The translations under genes were made by a program, and so were the position numbers. Under the pieces are notes generated by a model. It was not told the origin of the DNA and searched no databases. It saw only the letters and a list, made by a program, of their open reading frames with translations. Of a DNA stretch of 64,000 bases, positions 43,416-52,086 are shown piece after piece. Numbering within the stretch: position 1 is the stretch's first letter; each line of letters begins with the position of its first letter. Where the stretch lies: positions 1-64,000 of the forward strand of contig PGCO01000013.1 in assembly GCA_002786355.1 (NCBI GenBank), read 5' to 3'. This stretch comes from Sediminibacterium sp. FEMGT703S. Its GTDB lineage: Bacteria; Bacteroidota; Bacteroidia; Chitinophagales; Chitinophagaceae.

Positions 43416-45959
43416 TTTTTCTAGCTCAACTGCATGAAAAACAATCATTGCCATCAAAATACAAAAGCCAAGTTCCTGCAAGCTTAATGGTTGTGTTTTC
43501 AATAATTGATTTAAGAAAGGAATATATATCACTGCCAACTGTAAGCAAAAAGTAAATAATACGGAAAGTAGTAATAGGGTATTAGAAAAAATCCCTTGCT
43601 TAAATAAGAATGTTTTATCGCTTCTCACTGCCAATACATGCCCTAGTTGAGCAAACGATAAAACAGTGAAGACCATTGTTTGCCAATGCGCAGATTCATT
43701 GTACAGAGCATAGGCCTGAGTTGCTAAAGTAACGCCAGCCATCAATAAGCCAACCCACAAAATATGATAGCCTAATCCATCTGCAAACAAGCTTTCAGTT
43801 GCATTTCGAGGCGGTCTTTTCATAATATCCACTTCCGCTTTCTCATTAGCCAGGGCCAATGCAGGCAAACCATCCGTGACCAAATTGATCCATAAAATAT
43901 GAATAGGTAATAAGGGAATAGGCATACCTAAAATGGGTGCTAAAAACATAGTCCATATTTCAGCACCGTTACAAGTCATAATATACTTAATGAATTTTCG
44001 AATATTATCAACTATTCTTCGACCTTCCTTCACCGCATTTACGATAGTTGCAAATCCATCATCCAATAAAATAATATCAGCAGCTTCCTTGCTAACATCT
44101 GTTCCTGTTATACCCATTGCTACACCAATATTCGCTGCCTTTAAAGAAGGTGCATCATTAACCCCATCCCCCGTCATTGCAACAAAGTGGTTATTACTTT
44201 GCAATGCTTTTACAATACGCAGTTTTTGATTAGGAGATACCCTTGCATAAACAGCAATTTCTAAAACCTGTTTCTTGAACTGCTCATCACTTAAATGATC
44301 TAGTGCTGTTCCCAACATCACCATGTCATTTTCCTTCATGATGCCTACCTGCATAGCAATTGCCTTAGCAGTTGCGGGATGGTCTCCTGTAATCATTACG
44401 GGCTTTATTCCAGCATTTTTACACTCTTGAATAACTTTAATTACATTCGTTCTAGGAGGATCCATTAACCCAATATTTCCAATCCATTCCAAATCAAAAG
44501 CTATGGATTCTGGTGCTATATTTTGAGGCAATTGATCAAGTAATTTAAAACCATAGGCGATAATTCGCATTCCTTTTTCTGCCCATTGATCCGACTGCTT
44601 TACTAACATTTTTTTATCCGCTTCATCCGATAAAAAACTTTGTATGGTTTCACCTGCTCCTTTCACAATGACTAAAAATTGATTCCCTACTGTATGAACA
44701 GTAGTCATACATTTTCGATCAGAATCAAAAGGTATTTCTGCAATCCTAGGAAATTGTTGATACAATTGGTGAAACTCAGATATGGCGAGTTGGTCTAGAG
44801 CATATTTTACTATAGCTAACTCAGTTGACTCCCCCATTGGTTCTTCCAATGAATCAAACTGAATATCCTGATTTAGAATCATAGCAAGCAACAATGGAGT
44901 ATCAGTAAATGGCAACGCTAAATCATTCTTTTCAAAATGTTCAACAACTTTCATTTTGTTTTGCGTTATCGTACCCGTTTTATCTGTACAAATAAAACTA
45001 ACTGAACCCAAGGTTTCCACAGCGGGTAATTTTCTTACCAATGCTTTACGCTTAGCCAACCTTGCTGCACCCTTAGACAATGCAATAGTTATTAAAGCAG
45101 GCAGTGCTTCTGGAATTGCTGCAACTGCTAAACTAATTGAGAGTAGTAATAATTTAAATGGCTCCTCACCTCTTACAAGTCCACTAACAAATAAGGCCAA
45201 ACAAATCAATAAAATAATATACGACAAATTTTTTCCAAACTGCCCCATCCTAATTTGCAATGGGGTTTTAACTTTCTCTTCTTGTAATAGACCTGCAATT
45301 TTACCTAATTCCGTTTCCATTCCTGTTGCAACAACCAAACCCACGGCCCTACCACTTGTAACTAATGTGCCTTTGAATGCCATATTTAATTGATCGCCTA
45401 ATGCTACATCCTCATTATCGATAGTTGATACTTTTTTATGTACAGCATTAGACTCTCCAGTTAAGGAAGACTCATCAATACTTAAAGAATGTATTTCAAC
45501 TAATCGAATATCAGCTGGTACCATATTGCCAGCTTCCAAATGTATCAGGTCTCCAGAAACCAATTGCTCAGAAGGAATTATTTCTGGCTGCCCATCCCGA
45601 ATCACCTGAGCTGTTGTGACACTCATTTTCTTTAATGCTTCCATCGATTTCTCAGCCTTGTATTCTTGACTAAAACCCAATAAAGCATTCAATAGAATGA
45701 TGACTAATATAATGATAGTATCAGCAATATCACCCATGAACCCAGAAATAATAGCAGCAGCTATTAAAATGAGAATCATAAAGTCTTTAAACTGAGCAAA
45801 AAAATAAACCCATGCGGGTTTATTTTCCTTGGCAATCAATACGTTTAATCCGTAATGGGTTAAACGATTAGACGCTTCGATCGGGGATAAGCCATTGAGT
45901 GAAGTTTTCAATTGCTTGATAACTTCATCAAGACTAATATTGAAAAAATATTTAATCAT
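43398..45959 (-). CDS. Calcium-translocating P-type ATPase
   Basis: An 853-aa P2-type cation pump. The cytosolic N terminus starts with the SERCA-like stretch LKTSLNGLSPIEASNRL. Actuator loop SLTGESNAV, ion-binding PEALPA (283-288) in the fourth helix, phosphorylated Asp326 in CTDKTGTITQNK, nucleotide-binding KGAGE, hinge MITGDHPATA and TGDGVNDAPSLK are all visible. About ten helices are expected. The PEALPA sequence and the C-terminal helix text (MTCNGAEIWTMF, LWINLVTDGLPALALANE) suit Ca2+ export. The coiled-coil lipoprotein gene overlaps its start by 8 bp, so the two probably form a unit. Confidence 0.94.
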   Translation of the reverse strand: MIKYFFNISLDEVIKQLKTSLNGLSPIEASNRLTHYGLNVLIAKENKPAWVYFFAQFKDFMILILIAAAIISGFMGDIADTIIILVIILLNALLGFSQEYKAEKSMEALKKMSVTTAQVIRDGQPEIIPSEQLVSGDLIHLEAGNMVPADIRLVEIHSLSIDESSLTGESNAVHKKVSTIDNEDVALGDQLNMAFKGTLVTSGRAVGLVVATGMETELGKIAGLLQEEKVKTPLQIRMGQFGKNLSYIILLICLALFVSGLVRGEEPFKLLLLSISLAVAAIPEALPALITIALSKGAARLAKRKALVRKLPAVETLGSVSFICTDKTGTITQNKMKVVEHFEKNDLALPFTDTPLLLAMILNQDIQFDSLEEPMGESTELAIVKYALDQLAISEFHQLYQQFPRIAEIPFDSDRKCMTTVHTVGNQFLVIVKGAGETIQSFLSDEADKKMLVKQSDQWAEKGMRIIAYGFKLLDQLPQNIAPESIAFDLEWIGNIGLMDPPRTNVIKVIQECKNAGIKPVMITGDHPATAKAIAMQVGIMKENDMVMLGTALDHLSDEQFKKQVLEIAVYARVSPNQKLRIVKALQSNNHFVAMTGDGVNDAPSLKAANIGVAMGITGTDVSKEAADIILLDDGFATIVNAVKEGRRIVDNIRKFIKYIMTCNGAEIWTMFLAPILGMPIPLLPIHILWINLVTDGLPALALANEKAEVDIMKRPPRNATESLFADGLGYHILWVGLLMAGVTLATQAYALYNESAHWQTMVFTVLSFAQLGHVLAVRSDKTFLFKQGIFSNTLLLLSVLFTFCLQLAVIYIPFLNQLLKTQPLSLQELGFCILMAMIVFHAVELEKLIKRL

Positions 45960-46389
45960 TTTTTACTGTAAAATCCTTTAAAGCTTTCCCTAATTCATCC
46001 ATATCATGGTTGAATTCCTCCTTAAATTTTGCCCAACCATCTTTACCATCCGCTTTATAATCTGCCATTTTTTTCTGCATGTCAGTGTTTTTCAACTCTA
46101 ATGCAGCAATCTTCTCTTTGTATTCTGCTTTTGCAAGTTTCTTGTCTGTTGCGATCCTTGCATTAAAGTCTGCAATACTTTTTGCATTATCAGCAATTTT
46201 TTGATTAGTCTCTAACTTAAACTGCTCAACATCTGCCAAATATTCGGCATTTGCTTCATCTAGATTTTCGTTAGCTACTTTAACCTCGTCTTCTGCTTTT
46301 TCTACTTTTTCAGCAGAGGTATTACAGCTAATCAATTCCGTTCCTGCCAATAGAATAAGGGCAGAAAAAATCAAACTTAATTTTTTCAT
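45952..46389 (-). CDS. Coiled-coil lipoprotein
   Basis: A 145-aa exported lipoprotein. The signal peptide ends in lipobox LISC (about residues 19-22). The mature part is almost entirely charged helix (KVEKAEDEVKVANENLDEANAEYL, then KQLAKAEYKEKIAALELKN-type heptads) and ends in a short amphipathic DELGKALKDFTVKND. No enzyme motif is present. It lies between the Ca2+ pump and a CsbD stress protein, and envelope-stress use is plausible but unproven. Confidence 0.78.
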   Translation of the reverse strand: MKKLSLIFSALILLAGTELISCNTSAEKVEKAEDEVKVANENLDEANAEYLADVEQFKLETNQKIADNAKSIADFNARIATDKKLAKAEYKEKIAALELKNTDMQKKMADYKADGKDGWAKFKEEFNHDMDELGKALKDFTVKND

Positions 46390-46412
46390 TTTATACTTTT
46401 AGATTGTAATAA

Positions 46413-46601
46413 CTATAATGAAGTAAGGATTTTTTGTATCTCGTCTTTAGTCTTACCTAATTTAACTTGAAGACGTCCCATTAGTTCCTCCTGCTTTCCC
46501 TCAACCAACAACATATCGTCATCGGTTAGCATTGCATACTTTTGTTTCAATTTTCCTTTAAGCTCTTTCCAATTTCCTAATAATTCTGTTTTGTTTTTCA
46601 T
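46413..46601 (-). CDS. CsbD-family stress protein
   Basis: A 62-aa hydrophilic protein: MKNKTELLGNWKELKGKLKQKY, then LTDDDMLLVEGKQEELMGRLQ and KLGKTKDEIQKIL. The W-KELKGK-K and LTDDDL-EGK patterns are those of CsbD (YjbJ), induced by general stress in other bacteria. The molecular role is unknown. It is 23 bp upstream of the lipoprotein gene and probably the first gene of the CsbD-lipoprotein-ATPase unit. No promoter consensus is clear in the 147-bp gap before it. Confidence 0.88.
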   Translation of the reverse strand: MKNKTELLGNWKELKGKLKQKYAMLTDDDMLLVEGKQEELMGRLQVKLGKTKDEIQKILTSL

Positions 46602-46686
46602 GTAGTCTTTTTTAATGTTATTTTGAAAGACTAAAGGTCAAAAACATTGTACTGTAGTTTATTACAGAACTAGAACTAAATGATAC

Positions 46687-46722
46687 ATTATTTACAGATT
46701 GTTGGGAATATTTGTAAATAAT
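46687..46722. repeat. 10-bp perfect inverted repeat
   Basis: ATTATTTACA (46687-46696) and TGTAAATAAT (46713-46722) are exact inverses with a 16-nt spacer, upstream of csbD and downstream of the DUF4199 gene. There is no T run for a terminator. An operator for the csbD unit is possible. Confidence 0.4.
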
Positions 46723-46748
46723 TTTTGATTTTATTGAAATGGGTGAAA

Positions 46749-47231
46749 TTACTTTTTGGTTCTAATAAAAATCATTGCAATAGCAGTAGTTACCAAACCC
46801 ATAATTAATGCTGCAATTGCTCCTTGAACTGCATAATTTGAATAATTAAAATTTGCTTCTGCTTCTGCAGTTGTTTTGAAATACCCAATTTCAACAGATC
46901 GCTTAATTACATTAGGGAAATAATCTGGAGTTATTATATAAGTTGTAATCCATTGAGTTAAAGGACTAAATAATGCAATAATAAAAGACAAAAAAATTCC
47001 AGATATCAACCCTTGCTTATAGGAGATATTACCATTATAGTAGACTTTCTTTTTTTCTTTTAATGCTAATACCATTACCCAAATTGCAGGAATTGCAAAT
47101 AAATTGGTTAAATAAAGATGATAATCAATATAAGTACTATGCAAACCGCTTAGTTTTTCTAATAACATCCAAACTAATCCCATTATAGAAAAAATAATCG
47201 CCCATTTGATTTCAATTTTAATTGATGCCAT
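46749..47231 (-). CDS. DUF4199-domain membrane protein
   Basis: A 160-aa inner-membrane protein with about four helices (about 10-25, 40-57, 72-95 and 133-155). KQGLISGIFLSFIIALFSPLTQWI and the cytoplasmic KKKVYYNGNISYKQG segment resemble DUF4199 proteins, common in Bacteroidota. Function is unknown. It is 11 bp after the TRIC-channel gene on the same strand and is probably co-transcribed with it. Confidence 0.8.
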   Translation of the reverse strand: MASIKIEIKWAIIFSIMGLVWMLLEKLSGLHSTYIDYHLYLTNLFAIPAIWVMVLALKEKKKVYYNGNISYKQGLISGIFLSFIIALFSPLTQWITTYIITPDYFPNVIKRSVEIGYFKTTAEAEANFNYSNYAVQGAIAALIMGLVTTAIAMIFIRTKK

Positions 47232-47242
47232 AGTACATGGTT

Positions 47243-47884
47243 TTATTTTTTAATATTTATGTTATCGCTTGAGGGTATTGAACGCAAAATAGGCAAATGA
47301 ATACGAAACTGAACCGCTAAAACACGAACTAATATCACAACAGATGCTGCAATGATTTCTGTTAACCCTGTAGTTAAGTTAAAATAAAGACAACCAAAAT
47401 AAACTACCCCTCCAATTATACAAGCTAAGGCATAAATGTCTTTTTGTAACAGCAATGGAACTTCGTTCAATAAAATATCTCTGATCACCCCACCAATTGA
47501 ACCTGTAATTGCCCCCATAACAATGCAAACCCAATATGGGAAATTGGCATCTAAGCTCTTGGTAATTCCTACAATAGTGACAAGACCTAAACCAATGGTG
47601 TCAAATAAAAAAAGCGTGTTTTTCCATCTGAACAATTTTTCTTTGAAAAATAAAGTAGCCAATAATGCAACCCCTGTGGTAATAAAATAACGGCTATCTA
47701 GCATCCAAAATGGCGTGACCCCCAATAACAAATCTCTGATTGTTCCTCCCCCTATTGCTGTTGCTAAGCCTATAATATAGGCTCCCAACCAATCTACTTG
47801 CTTGCCAGATGCCAATTTTATTCCACTAATTGCAAAAGCAAATGTTCCAACTAGATCGGGTAGAATAGTGAATAAATTTTCCAA
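47243..47884 (-). CDS. TRIC-type cation channel family protein (UPF0126)
   Basis: A 213-aa membrane protein with seven helices arranged as two repeated three-helix units. The repeats carry the glycine-rich motifs GGGTIRDLLLG and GSIGGVIRDILLNEVP, the YicG/UPF0126 signature of prokaryotic trimeric intracellular cation channels. Homologues conduct K+ or Na+, but the bacterial role is not settled. It has no long leader and is followed closely by the DUF4199 gene. Confidence 0.92.
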   Translation of the reverse strand: MENLFTILPDLVGTFAFAISGIKLASGKQVDWLGAYIIGLATAIGGGTIRDLLLGVTPFWMLDSRYFITTGVALLATLFFKEKLFRWKNTLFLFDTIGLGLVTIVGITKSLDANFPYWVCIVMGAITGSIGGVIRDILLNEVPLLLQKDIYALACIIGGVVYFGCLYFNLTTGLTEIIAASVVILVRVLAVQFRIHLPILRSIPSSDNINIKK

Positions 47885-47954
47885 TGTAATGGCTACTAAA
47901 AAGGGAATAAAAAATGGTGAAATAAATCCAACTGATGAAAAAGGAATTTATCTG

Positions 47955-48332
47955 CTATTTTATCAATTGTAGGTACTTAGCTCTATCTTCCCACATAATC
48001 CACAATAATACTAGAGAGAGAATAATCGCCAGGGGCAAACCACTCAAAGCTACTGTAGCATGAATATGCAAAATACCTACCATGATTGGGAATATTATAA
48101 TGGCACCAAGTGCTCTAAATTTTGGAATTAATAATAAAACACCACCTACCAATTCAACTACAGCAATCAATGGCATTAACCAAACAATTTCCATTAATGC
48201 AGTATTCACTTTTACCATTTCAACTGGCAAATCAGGAGGTACCGGTATATAGTTGAAGAATTTATTTAAGCCTCCATTGATAAACATCAATGCAAATATT
48301 ACAGTTAGAACTGTAAAGATTTTCCGTATCAT
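47955..48332 (-). CDS. DoxX-family membrane protein
   Basis: A 125-aa four-helix membrane protein. The first helix ends in a GGLNKFF motif and the second includes LMPLIAVVELVGGVLLLIPKFRALGAIII, the DoxX-like core. Members are small quinone-associated or redox-stress proteins with diverse names; function here is unknown. It lies between the SbtA-like gene and the TRIC gene on the same strand, with gaps of 43 and 70 bp. Confidence 0.82.
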   Translation of the reverse strand: MIRKIFTVLTVIFALMFINGGLNKFFNYIPVPPDLPVEMVKVNTALMEIVWLMPLIAVVELVGGVLLLIPKFRALGAIIIFPIMVGILHIHATVALSGLPLAIILSLVLLWIMWEDRAKYLQLIK

Positions 48333-48375
48333 ATATTTGATTTATGCTTAAATATAGAAAAGATAAATCAGTATA

Positions 48376-49338
48376 TCAAGTAGATTGAGCAATTAGAAAG
48401 TAAAGCGGCATACCAATGGTAATATTCACTGGAAAAGTAATAGCCAATGCCATTGGTAAAAACAGACCTGGATTTGCTTTGGGGACGGATATTTTCATTG
48501 CAGCAGGAACAGCAATATAGGAGGCACTTGCTGCTAAAATTGCAAACATAAATCGATTGGTCACATCATCCGTAACAAACAAGCTAGCCCATGCAAAAAA
48601 TGCACCATTTAATAAAGGAATAAAGAAGGCAAAAAAGAAAGGAAAAAATCCAAAAGAGAAAAAAGCTTTTAGTTTCTTTCCGCTTGAAATTCCCATATCT
48701 AATAAAAAAATGGCTAGAAATCCTTTGAACAAATCATTGGTAAATGGCTTGATCCCTTCTGCTTGTTTAGCATTGGCAACAAAACCAATTAGTAAACTCC
48801 CCAAAATAAGCAAAACACTTCCGTTGGTAAATGAATGTTTAACGACATCCCTTTTTTTAATATCGGTTGCTTCCTCGCTATCAAAAAAACTAATCAGTAA
48901 TAAACCAACAATAATTGCAGGAGATTCCATTAAAGCCATTATGGCAACCATGTAACCGTGAACACCTAATTGTTGAGATTCCAGATAAGTCACTGCTGTT
49001 ACAAATGTAACTGCACTTACAGAACCATAAGCAGCAGCAATAGCACCAGCATTATAAATATTCAATCGTTTTTTTAGAATGAAAAAAGTATACAAAGGAA
49101 TAATAATTGAAATCATTACCCCAAAAAGCATTGACCAAGCAATTTCCGAAGTGAATGTTTCATGTGAAAGTTCTTGTCCTCCTTTAAAGCCAATAGCAAA
49201 CAACAAGTAAAGCGAAATAAACTTTGATGAATTGGGAGGTATTTCTAAATCACTTTTTAAATAAACAGCTAAAATACCTAAAACGAAAAATAATAAAGCC
49301 GGATTGGTTAGATTGTCTAATAACAAATTATAGTTCAT
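48376..49338 (-). CDS. sbtA: SbtA-like sodium-dependent bicarbonate permease
   Basis: A 320-aa polytopic protein with about ten helices. It matches the SbtA/DUF897 family of sodium-bicarbonate symporters: an early PALLFFVLGILAVYLKSDLEIP, FIALYLLFAIGFKGGQEL-like text, AAAYGSVSAVTFVTA, ALMESPAIIVGLLLI, FLLDMGISSGKKL and SASYIAVPAAMKISVPKANPG. The best-studied members feed carbon fixation in cyanobacteria; heterotrophs probably use it for anaplerotic carboxylation. A LysR-type gene lies divergent nearby, as for cyanobacterial bicarbonate genes. No PII-like SbtB gene is adjacent. Confidence 0.9.
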   Translation of the reverse strand: MNYNLLLDNLTNPALLFFVLGILAVYLKSDLEIPPNSSKFISLYLLFAIGFKGGQELSHETFTSEIAWSMLFGVMISIIIPLYTFFILKKRLNIYNAGAIAAAYGSVSAVTFVTAVTYLESQQLGVHGYMVAIMALMESPAIIVGLLLISFFDSEEATDIKKRDVVKHSFTNGSVLLILGSLLIGFVANAKQAEGIKPFTNDLFKGFLAIFLLDMGISSGKKLKAFFSFGFFPFFFAFFIPLLNGAFFAWASLFVTDDVTNRFMFAILAASASYIAVPAAMKISVPKANPGLFLPMALAITFPVNITIGMPLYFLIAQST

Positions 49339-49454
49339 ACGCTACTTTAATAGGAGATGTTATTCTATACTCATTAATCAACTGTATTGAAGAGTGTAGA
49401 ACAAAGGTCTTAACCAAAATTTTCTTTTCAATTATGAGATCAGTAAAAAGATTA

Positions 49455-49637
49455 TTACTCATTAGTTGATTTACTTTGATTACGATTTAAGAAAGTATGT
49501 GTTGTAAATACTGCCATTATAATTGAAACCGAAGAAAATAGATTACTATAAATTGGGTCAACTGATTTAATAGAGAAGATTAATAGGAATGCTACGATAA
49601 TGATCCCTATTGATGACTTAAATTGAAATTTATTCAT
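49455..49637 (-). CDS. Small two-helix membrane protein
   Basis: A 60-aa hypothetical protein with two predicted helices (about 9-24 and 32-50) and a short charged tail, FLNRNQSKSTNE. I recognise no family. It is 116 bp upstream of the SbtA-like gene on the same strand and 94 bp from the divergent LysR gene, so it may belong to the same regulon. A palindrome upstream (49665-49676) could be a regulator site. Confidence 0.55.
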   Translation of the reverse strand: MNKFQFKSSIGIIIVAFLLIFSIKSVDPIYSNLFSSVSIIMAVFTTHTFLNRNQSKSTNE

Positions 49638-49664
49638 ACTTCATGTTTGCTTGTAACTAACGGG

Positions 49665-49676
49665 TGCAAATTTGCA
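49665..49676. promoter_or_regulatory. Palindrome in the LysR divergent region
   Basis: TGCAAATTTGCA is a perfect 12-bp palindrome between the small membrane gene and the LysR gene. LysR regulators bind T-N11-A dyads in such divergent regions, which makes it a candidate site for this regulator. Confidence 0.4.
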
Positions 49677-49731
49677 AGTATTTTACATAAATTTTTATTT
49701 ATATTTAATATATTAAGCATAAACAATTTTT

Positions 49732-50631
49732 ATGAATTACACATTAAATCAGTTGCAAATTTTCATAAAAGTGGTAGAAACACAGAGTGTTACTAAAGCT
49801 TCAGAAGAGTTGCATTTGAGTCAGCCAGCTGTTTCCATTCAATTGAGAAATCTTCAAGACCAATTCGAAATACCTTTAACAGAAGTGGTTGGCAGAAAGA
49901 TATATATCACAGATTTTGGGAAAGAAATTGCTTTAGCAGCAGCAGAAATAATTAATCAAGCGAATGCCATTAACAATAAAACTTTAGCATACAAAGGTCA
50001 ACTTTCAGGTCGGCTAAAATTGTCTGTAGTTTCAACAGGAAAGTATATTATGCCATATTTTCTAACCGAATTCATGAAACACAATACTGGCATAGAATTA
50101 AATATGGATGTAACAAATAAGTCTAAAGTAATAGAGAGTTTAGAAAAAAACGAAATCGACTTTGCCTTAGTATCCATTTTACCTAATTCATTAAACATTG
50201 AAAAACTAGATTTATTACAAAACAAATTATACCTGGTAGGAAATAATAAACCCAAACTTTCTATTAAAGATATACCCATCATATTTCGAGAACAAGGTTC
50301 AGGAACTAGACAAACAATGGAGAAGTATTTTGAAAAAAATCAATTAAGCATTCAGAAAAAAATGGAGTTAACTTCTAATGAAGCAGTTAAACAAGCATTA
50401 ATGGCCGGACTTGGGTATTCCATAATGCCACTCATTGGTATTAAGAATGAATTGCAAAACAAAGAATTACAAATTATTCCAACAAAAGGACTACCCATTA
50501 AAACTACTTGGAGTTTAATTTGGCAAAAAAGTAAAAAACATTCTCCCGTTTCTCTGGCTTTTTTAAATCACTTGAAACAAGAAAAAGCAAGTATCATCAA
50601 AGAAAAATTTAGCTGGTACGAACAGTATTAG
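49732..50631 (+). CDS. LysR-family transcriptional regulator
   Basis: A 299-aa regulator. The N-terminal HTH reads MNYTLNQLQIFIKVVETQSVTKASEELHLSQPAVSIQLRNLQ. A coil to about 85 and a substrate-binding domain with LKLSVVSTGKYIMPYFL, IFREQGSGTR and NEAVKQALMAGLGYSIMPL follow. The ISTAKYF/STGKYIMP pattern is close to CbbR/CmpR/CysB-like members that sense carbon or sulfur metabolites. The position upstream of a bicarbonate-permease gene suggests carbon control, but the effector is unproven. Its stop overlaps the convergent HTH gene by 4 bp. Confidence 0.92.
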   Translation: MNYTLNQLQIFIKVVETQSVTKASEELHLSQPAVSIQLRNLQDQFEIPLTEVVGRKIYITDFGKEIALAAAEIINQANAINNKTLAYKGQLSGRLKLSVVSTGKYIMPYFLTEFMKHNTGIELNMDVTNKSKVIESLEKNEIDFALVSILPNSLNIEKLDLLQNKLYLVGNNKPKLSIKDIPIIFREQGSGTRQTMEKYFEKNQLSIQKKMELTSNEAVKQALMAGLGYSIMPLIGIKNELQNKELQIIPTKGLPIKTTWSLIWQKSKKHSPVSLAFLNHLKQEKASIIKEKFSWYEQY

Positions 50632-50834
50632 TGATCTACAAATTCAAGAATATCACCTGGCTGACATTCTAATACTTTACATATCGACTCTAATGTACCA
50701 AATCGAATTGCTTTAGCTTTTCCCGTTTTCAAAATGGACAAATTAGATAGAGTCAAGCCAACTTTTTCTGAAAGCTCGTTTAACGACATCTTACGCTTTG
50801 CCATCATAACATCTAAGTTTACTATAATTGGCAT
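50628..50834 (-). CDS. YozG-like Cro/C1-type HTH regulator
   Basis: A 68-aa single-domain DNA-binding protein. MPIIVNLDVMMAKRKMSLNELSEKVGLTLSNLSILKTGKAKAIRF and CKVLECQPGDILEF are the YozG (HTH_26) pattern. It lies 2 bp after the DUF2975 membrane gene. That pairing is common and suggests that the membrane protein modulates the regulator, as in other HTH/membrane-protein pairs. The target is unknown but may be its own operon. Confidence 0.9.
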   Translation of the reverse strand: MPIIVNLDVMMAKRKMSLNELSEKVGLTLSNLSILKTGKAKAIRFGTLESICKVLECQPGDILEFVDH

Positions 50835-50836
50835 AC

Positions 50837-51391
50837 TTATACAGTTAAATCATTTTCAGTTTGAATGTCAATCCCCCGTTTAACAATCTGGGCAATCACA
50901 AAAAGAATAACACTCATAAACAGCCAAACATCTGCTCCACCTAAACGTAAATCTTCAACAGATGGGACATAAACATTACTTAACCTCAACCATGCAGCGT
51001 ATTTTAGTCCCCAAATCGAAAACAAGCCAATTCCAAAAGTCAAGTAAGCTAAATTGGAAATAAATTGCTTTAATGTTGAGTTAAAGGGATGAGTAAAATC
51101 AAATGCTTTTTTATGGAAGAGTTTAACAATCAAATAAAACATTAATGCCTTCATAAATGCAACGATGCTCATAATTACCGTAATAACTAAAAAATATCCT
51201 TTATCGTAGCTCATTAAATTAGAAAGATCAATTTTCATCCAAAAGTTTTTTGCACCGATTGGATTAATAACCATTGCAAAGAAAGTATTGAAAATAATTC
51301 CTCCTGCCTCAATACAAACTCCAATAAAAATTATCCATGCGAAAATGTGCAAGATGGTTAACATCTCTTTAGAGCCAATTTTGATTTCCAT
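50837..51391 (-). CDS. DUF2975-domain membrane protein
   Basis: A 184-aa membrane protein with four helices (about 12-35, 64-88, 110-130 and 152-172). KLFHKKAFDFTHPFN and LRLGGADVWLFMSVILFVIAQIVKRG resemble the DUF2975 family, in which the last helix is followed by a short cytoplasmic end. It is always or almost always found with a YozG-like HTH, as here. Function is unknown; membrane sequestration of the regulator is inference. An AT-rich hairpin precedes it. Confidence 0.86.
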   Translation of the reverse strand: MEIKIGSKEMLTILHIFAWIIFIGVCIEAGGIIFNTFFAMVINPIGAKNFWMKIDLSNLMSYDKGYFLVITVIMSIVAFMKALMFYLIVKLFHKKAFDFTHPFNSTLKQFISNLAYLTFGIGLFSIWGLKYAAWLRLSNVYVPSVEDLRLGGADVWLFMSVILFVIAQIVKRGIDIQTENDLTV

Positions 51392-51432
51392 AATATCAGT
51401 TTGAATAAATTAATTAAAAATCAAAAATAGGT

Positions 51433-51457
51433 AAATTTATTGAATAACAATAAATTT
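51433..51457. terminator. AT-rich hairpin after the pentapeptide gene
   Basis: A perfect 10-bp stem (AAATTTATTG with CAATAAATTT, loop AATAA) lies 21 bp after the pentapeptide-gene stop and upstream of the DUF2975 start. On the minus strand a TATTTTTGATTTTT run follows, so it may terminate the pentapeptide transcript; an operator is also possible. Confidence 0.45.
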
Positions 51458-51478
51458 TTCTTGTTTTATAATTATTTT

Positions 51479-52045
51479 TTAATCAATAACAATATTATAT
51501 CTACTAAGGAGACCAGGCAACCCATCTAATGAAAATCTTGTTTTATTGATACTATTGACAGCTGGATCAATTAAAAAATGATACGCAGTAGTCAAATTTG
51601 CTTTATCCAAAATAGTTCGTTCAAAAATAACTTGTGCAAGATTACAATGGTCTAAAACAGCAGCAGTTAAATCCGCAGCAGAGAAATCTGATCCTGTTAA
51701 ATCGGATTGTTCAAATACCGTTTTGTTCAATCTTAACTGAAAAAAAGTAGCATGTTGAATAATACATTTTTTAAAGGAAACAGCTAAGGCAAATGGATTA
51801 CAGGTATCAAATTGAACTCCAGACAATTTTGAATCTATAAACTGCACATTTTGCAAAGCAGTATTTTTAAGATTTACTAATGATAAATTACAGTCAGAAA
51901 AAACACAATCTATAAATTTACAATCAGAAAGATCTTGATTGGAGAAATCACAATGATCAAATTGACAATTTTCATACTCGCCTCTAGATATAGGCTGAAT
52001 TAAAAAATCAGATTTAGAAAACTTCTTTTCACTACAATAATCCAT
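51479..52045 (-). CDS. Pentapeptide-repeat protein (Qnr-like)
   Basis: A 188-aa right-handed beta-helix protein. Pentapeptide repeats A(D/N)LxX run through the body (CDFSNQDLSDCKFIDCVFSD, LTGSDFSAADLTAAVLDHCNL). A short loop about a third of the way along interrupts the helix. The tail LIDPAVNSINKTRFSLDGLPGLL is the C-terminal signature shared with Qnr and related chromosomal proteins. Qnr proteins mimic DNA and protect gyrase from quinolones; whether this one does is not known. It stands alone between the YdeI-like and DUF2975 genes. Confidence 0.88.
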   Translation of the reverse strand: MDYCSEKKFSKSDFLIQPISRGEYENCQFDHCDFSNQDLSDCKFIDCVFSDCNLSLVNLKNTALQNVQFIDSKLSGVQFDTCNPFALAVSFKKCIIQHATFFQLRLNKTVFEQSDLTGSDFSAADLTAAVLDHCNLAQVIFERTILDKANLTTAYHFLIDPAVNSINKTRFSLDGLPGLLSRYNIVID

Positions 52046-52086
52046 AACTAAGTTTAACGAATTGATTTCAATTTACTCATAATGCA

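Noticed and set aside
44956-45393. 145-aa plus-strand ORF
   Set aside because: Antisense within the P-type ATPase gene; no start context or family pattern.
46602-46748. Possible small RNA or riboswitch between csbD and DUF4199
   Set aside because: Only the inverted repeat stands out; there is no conserved aptamer-like element or terminator.
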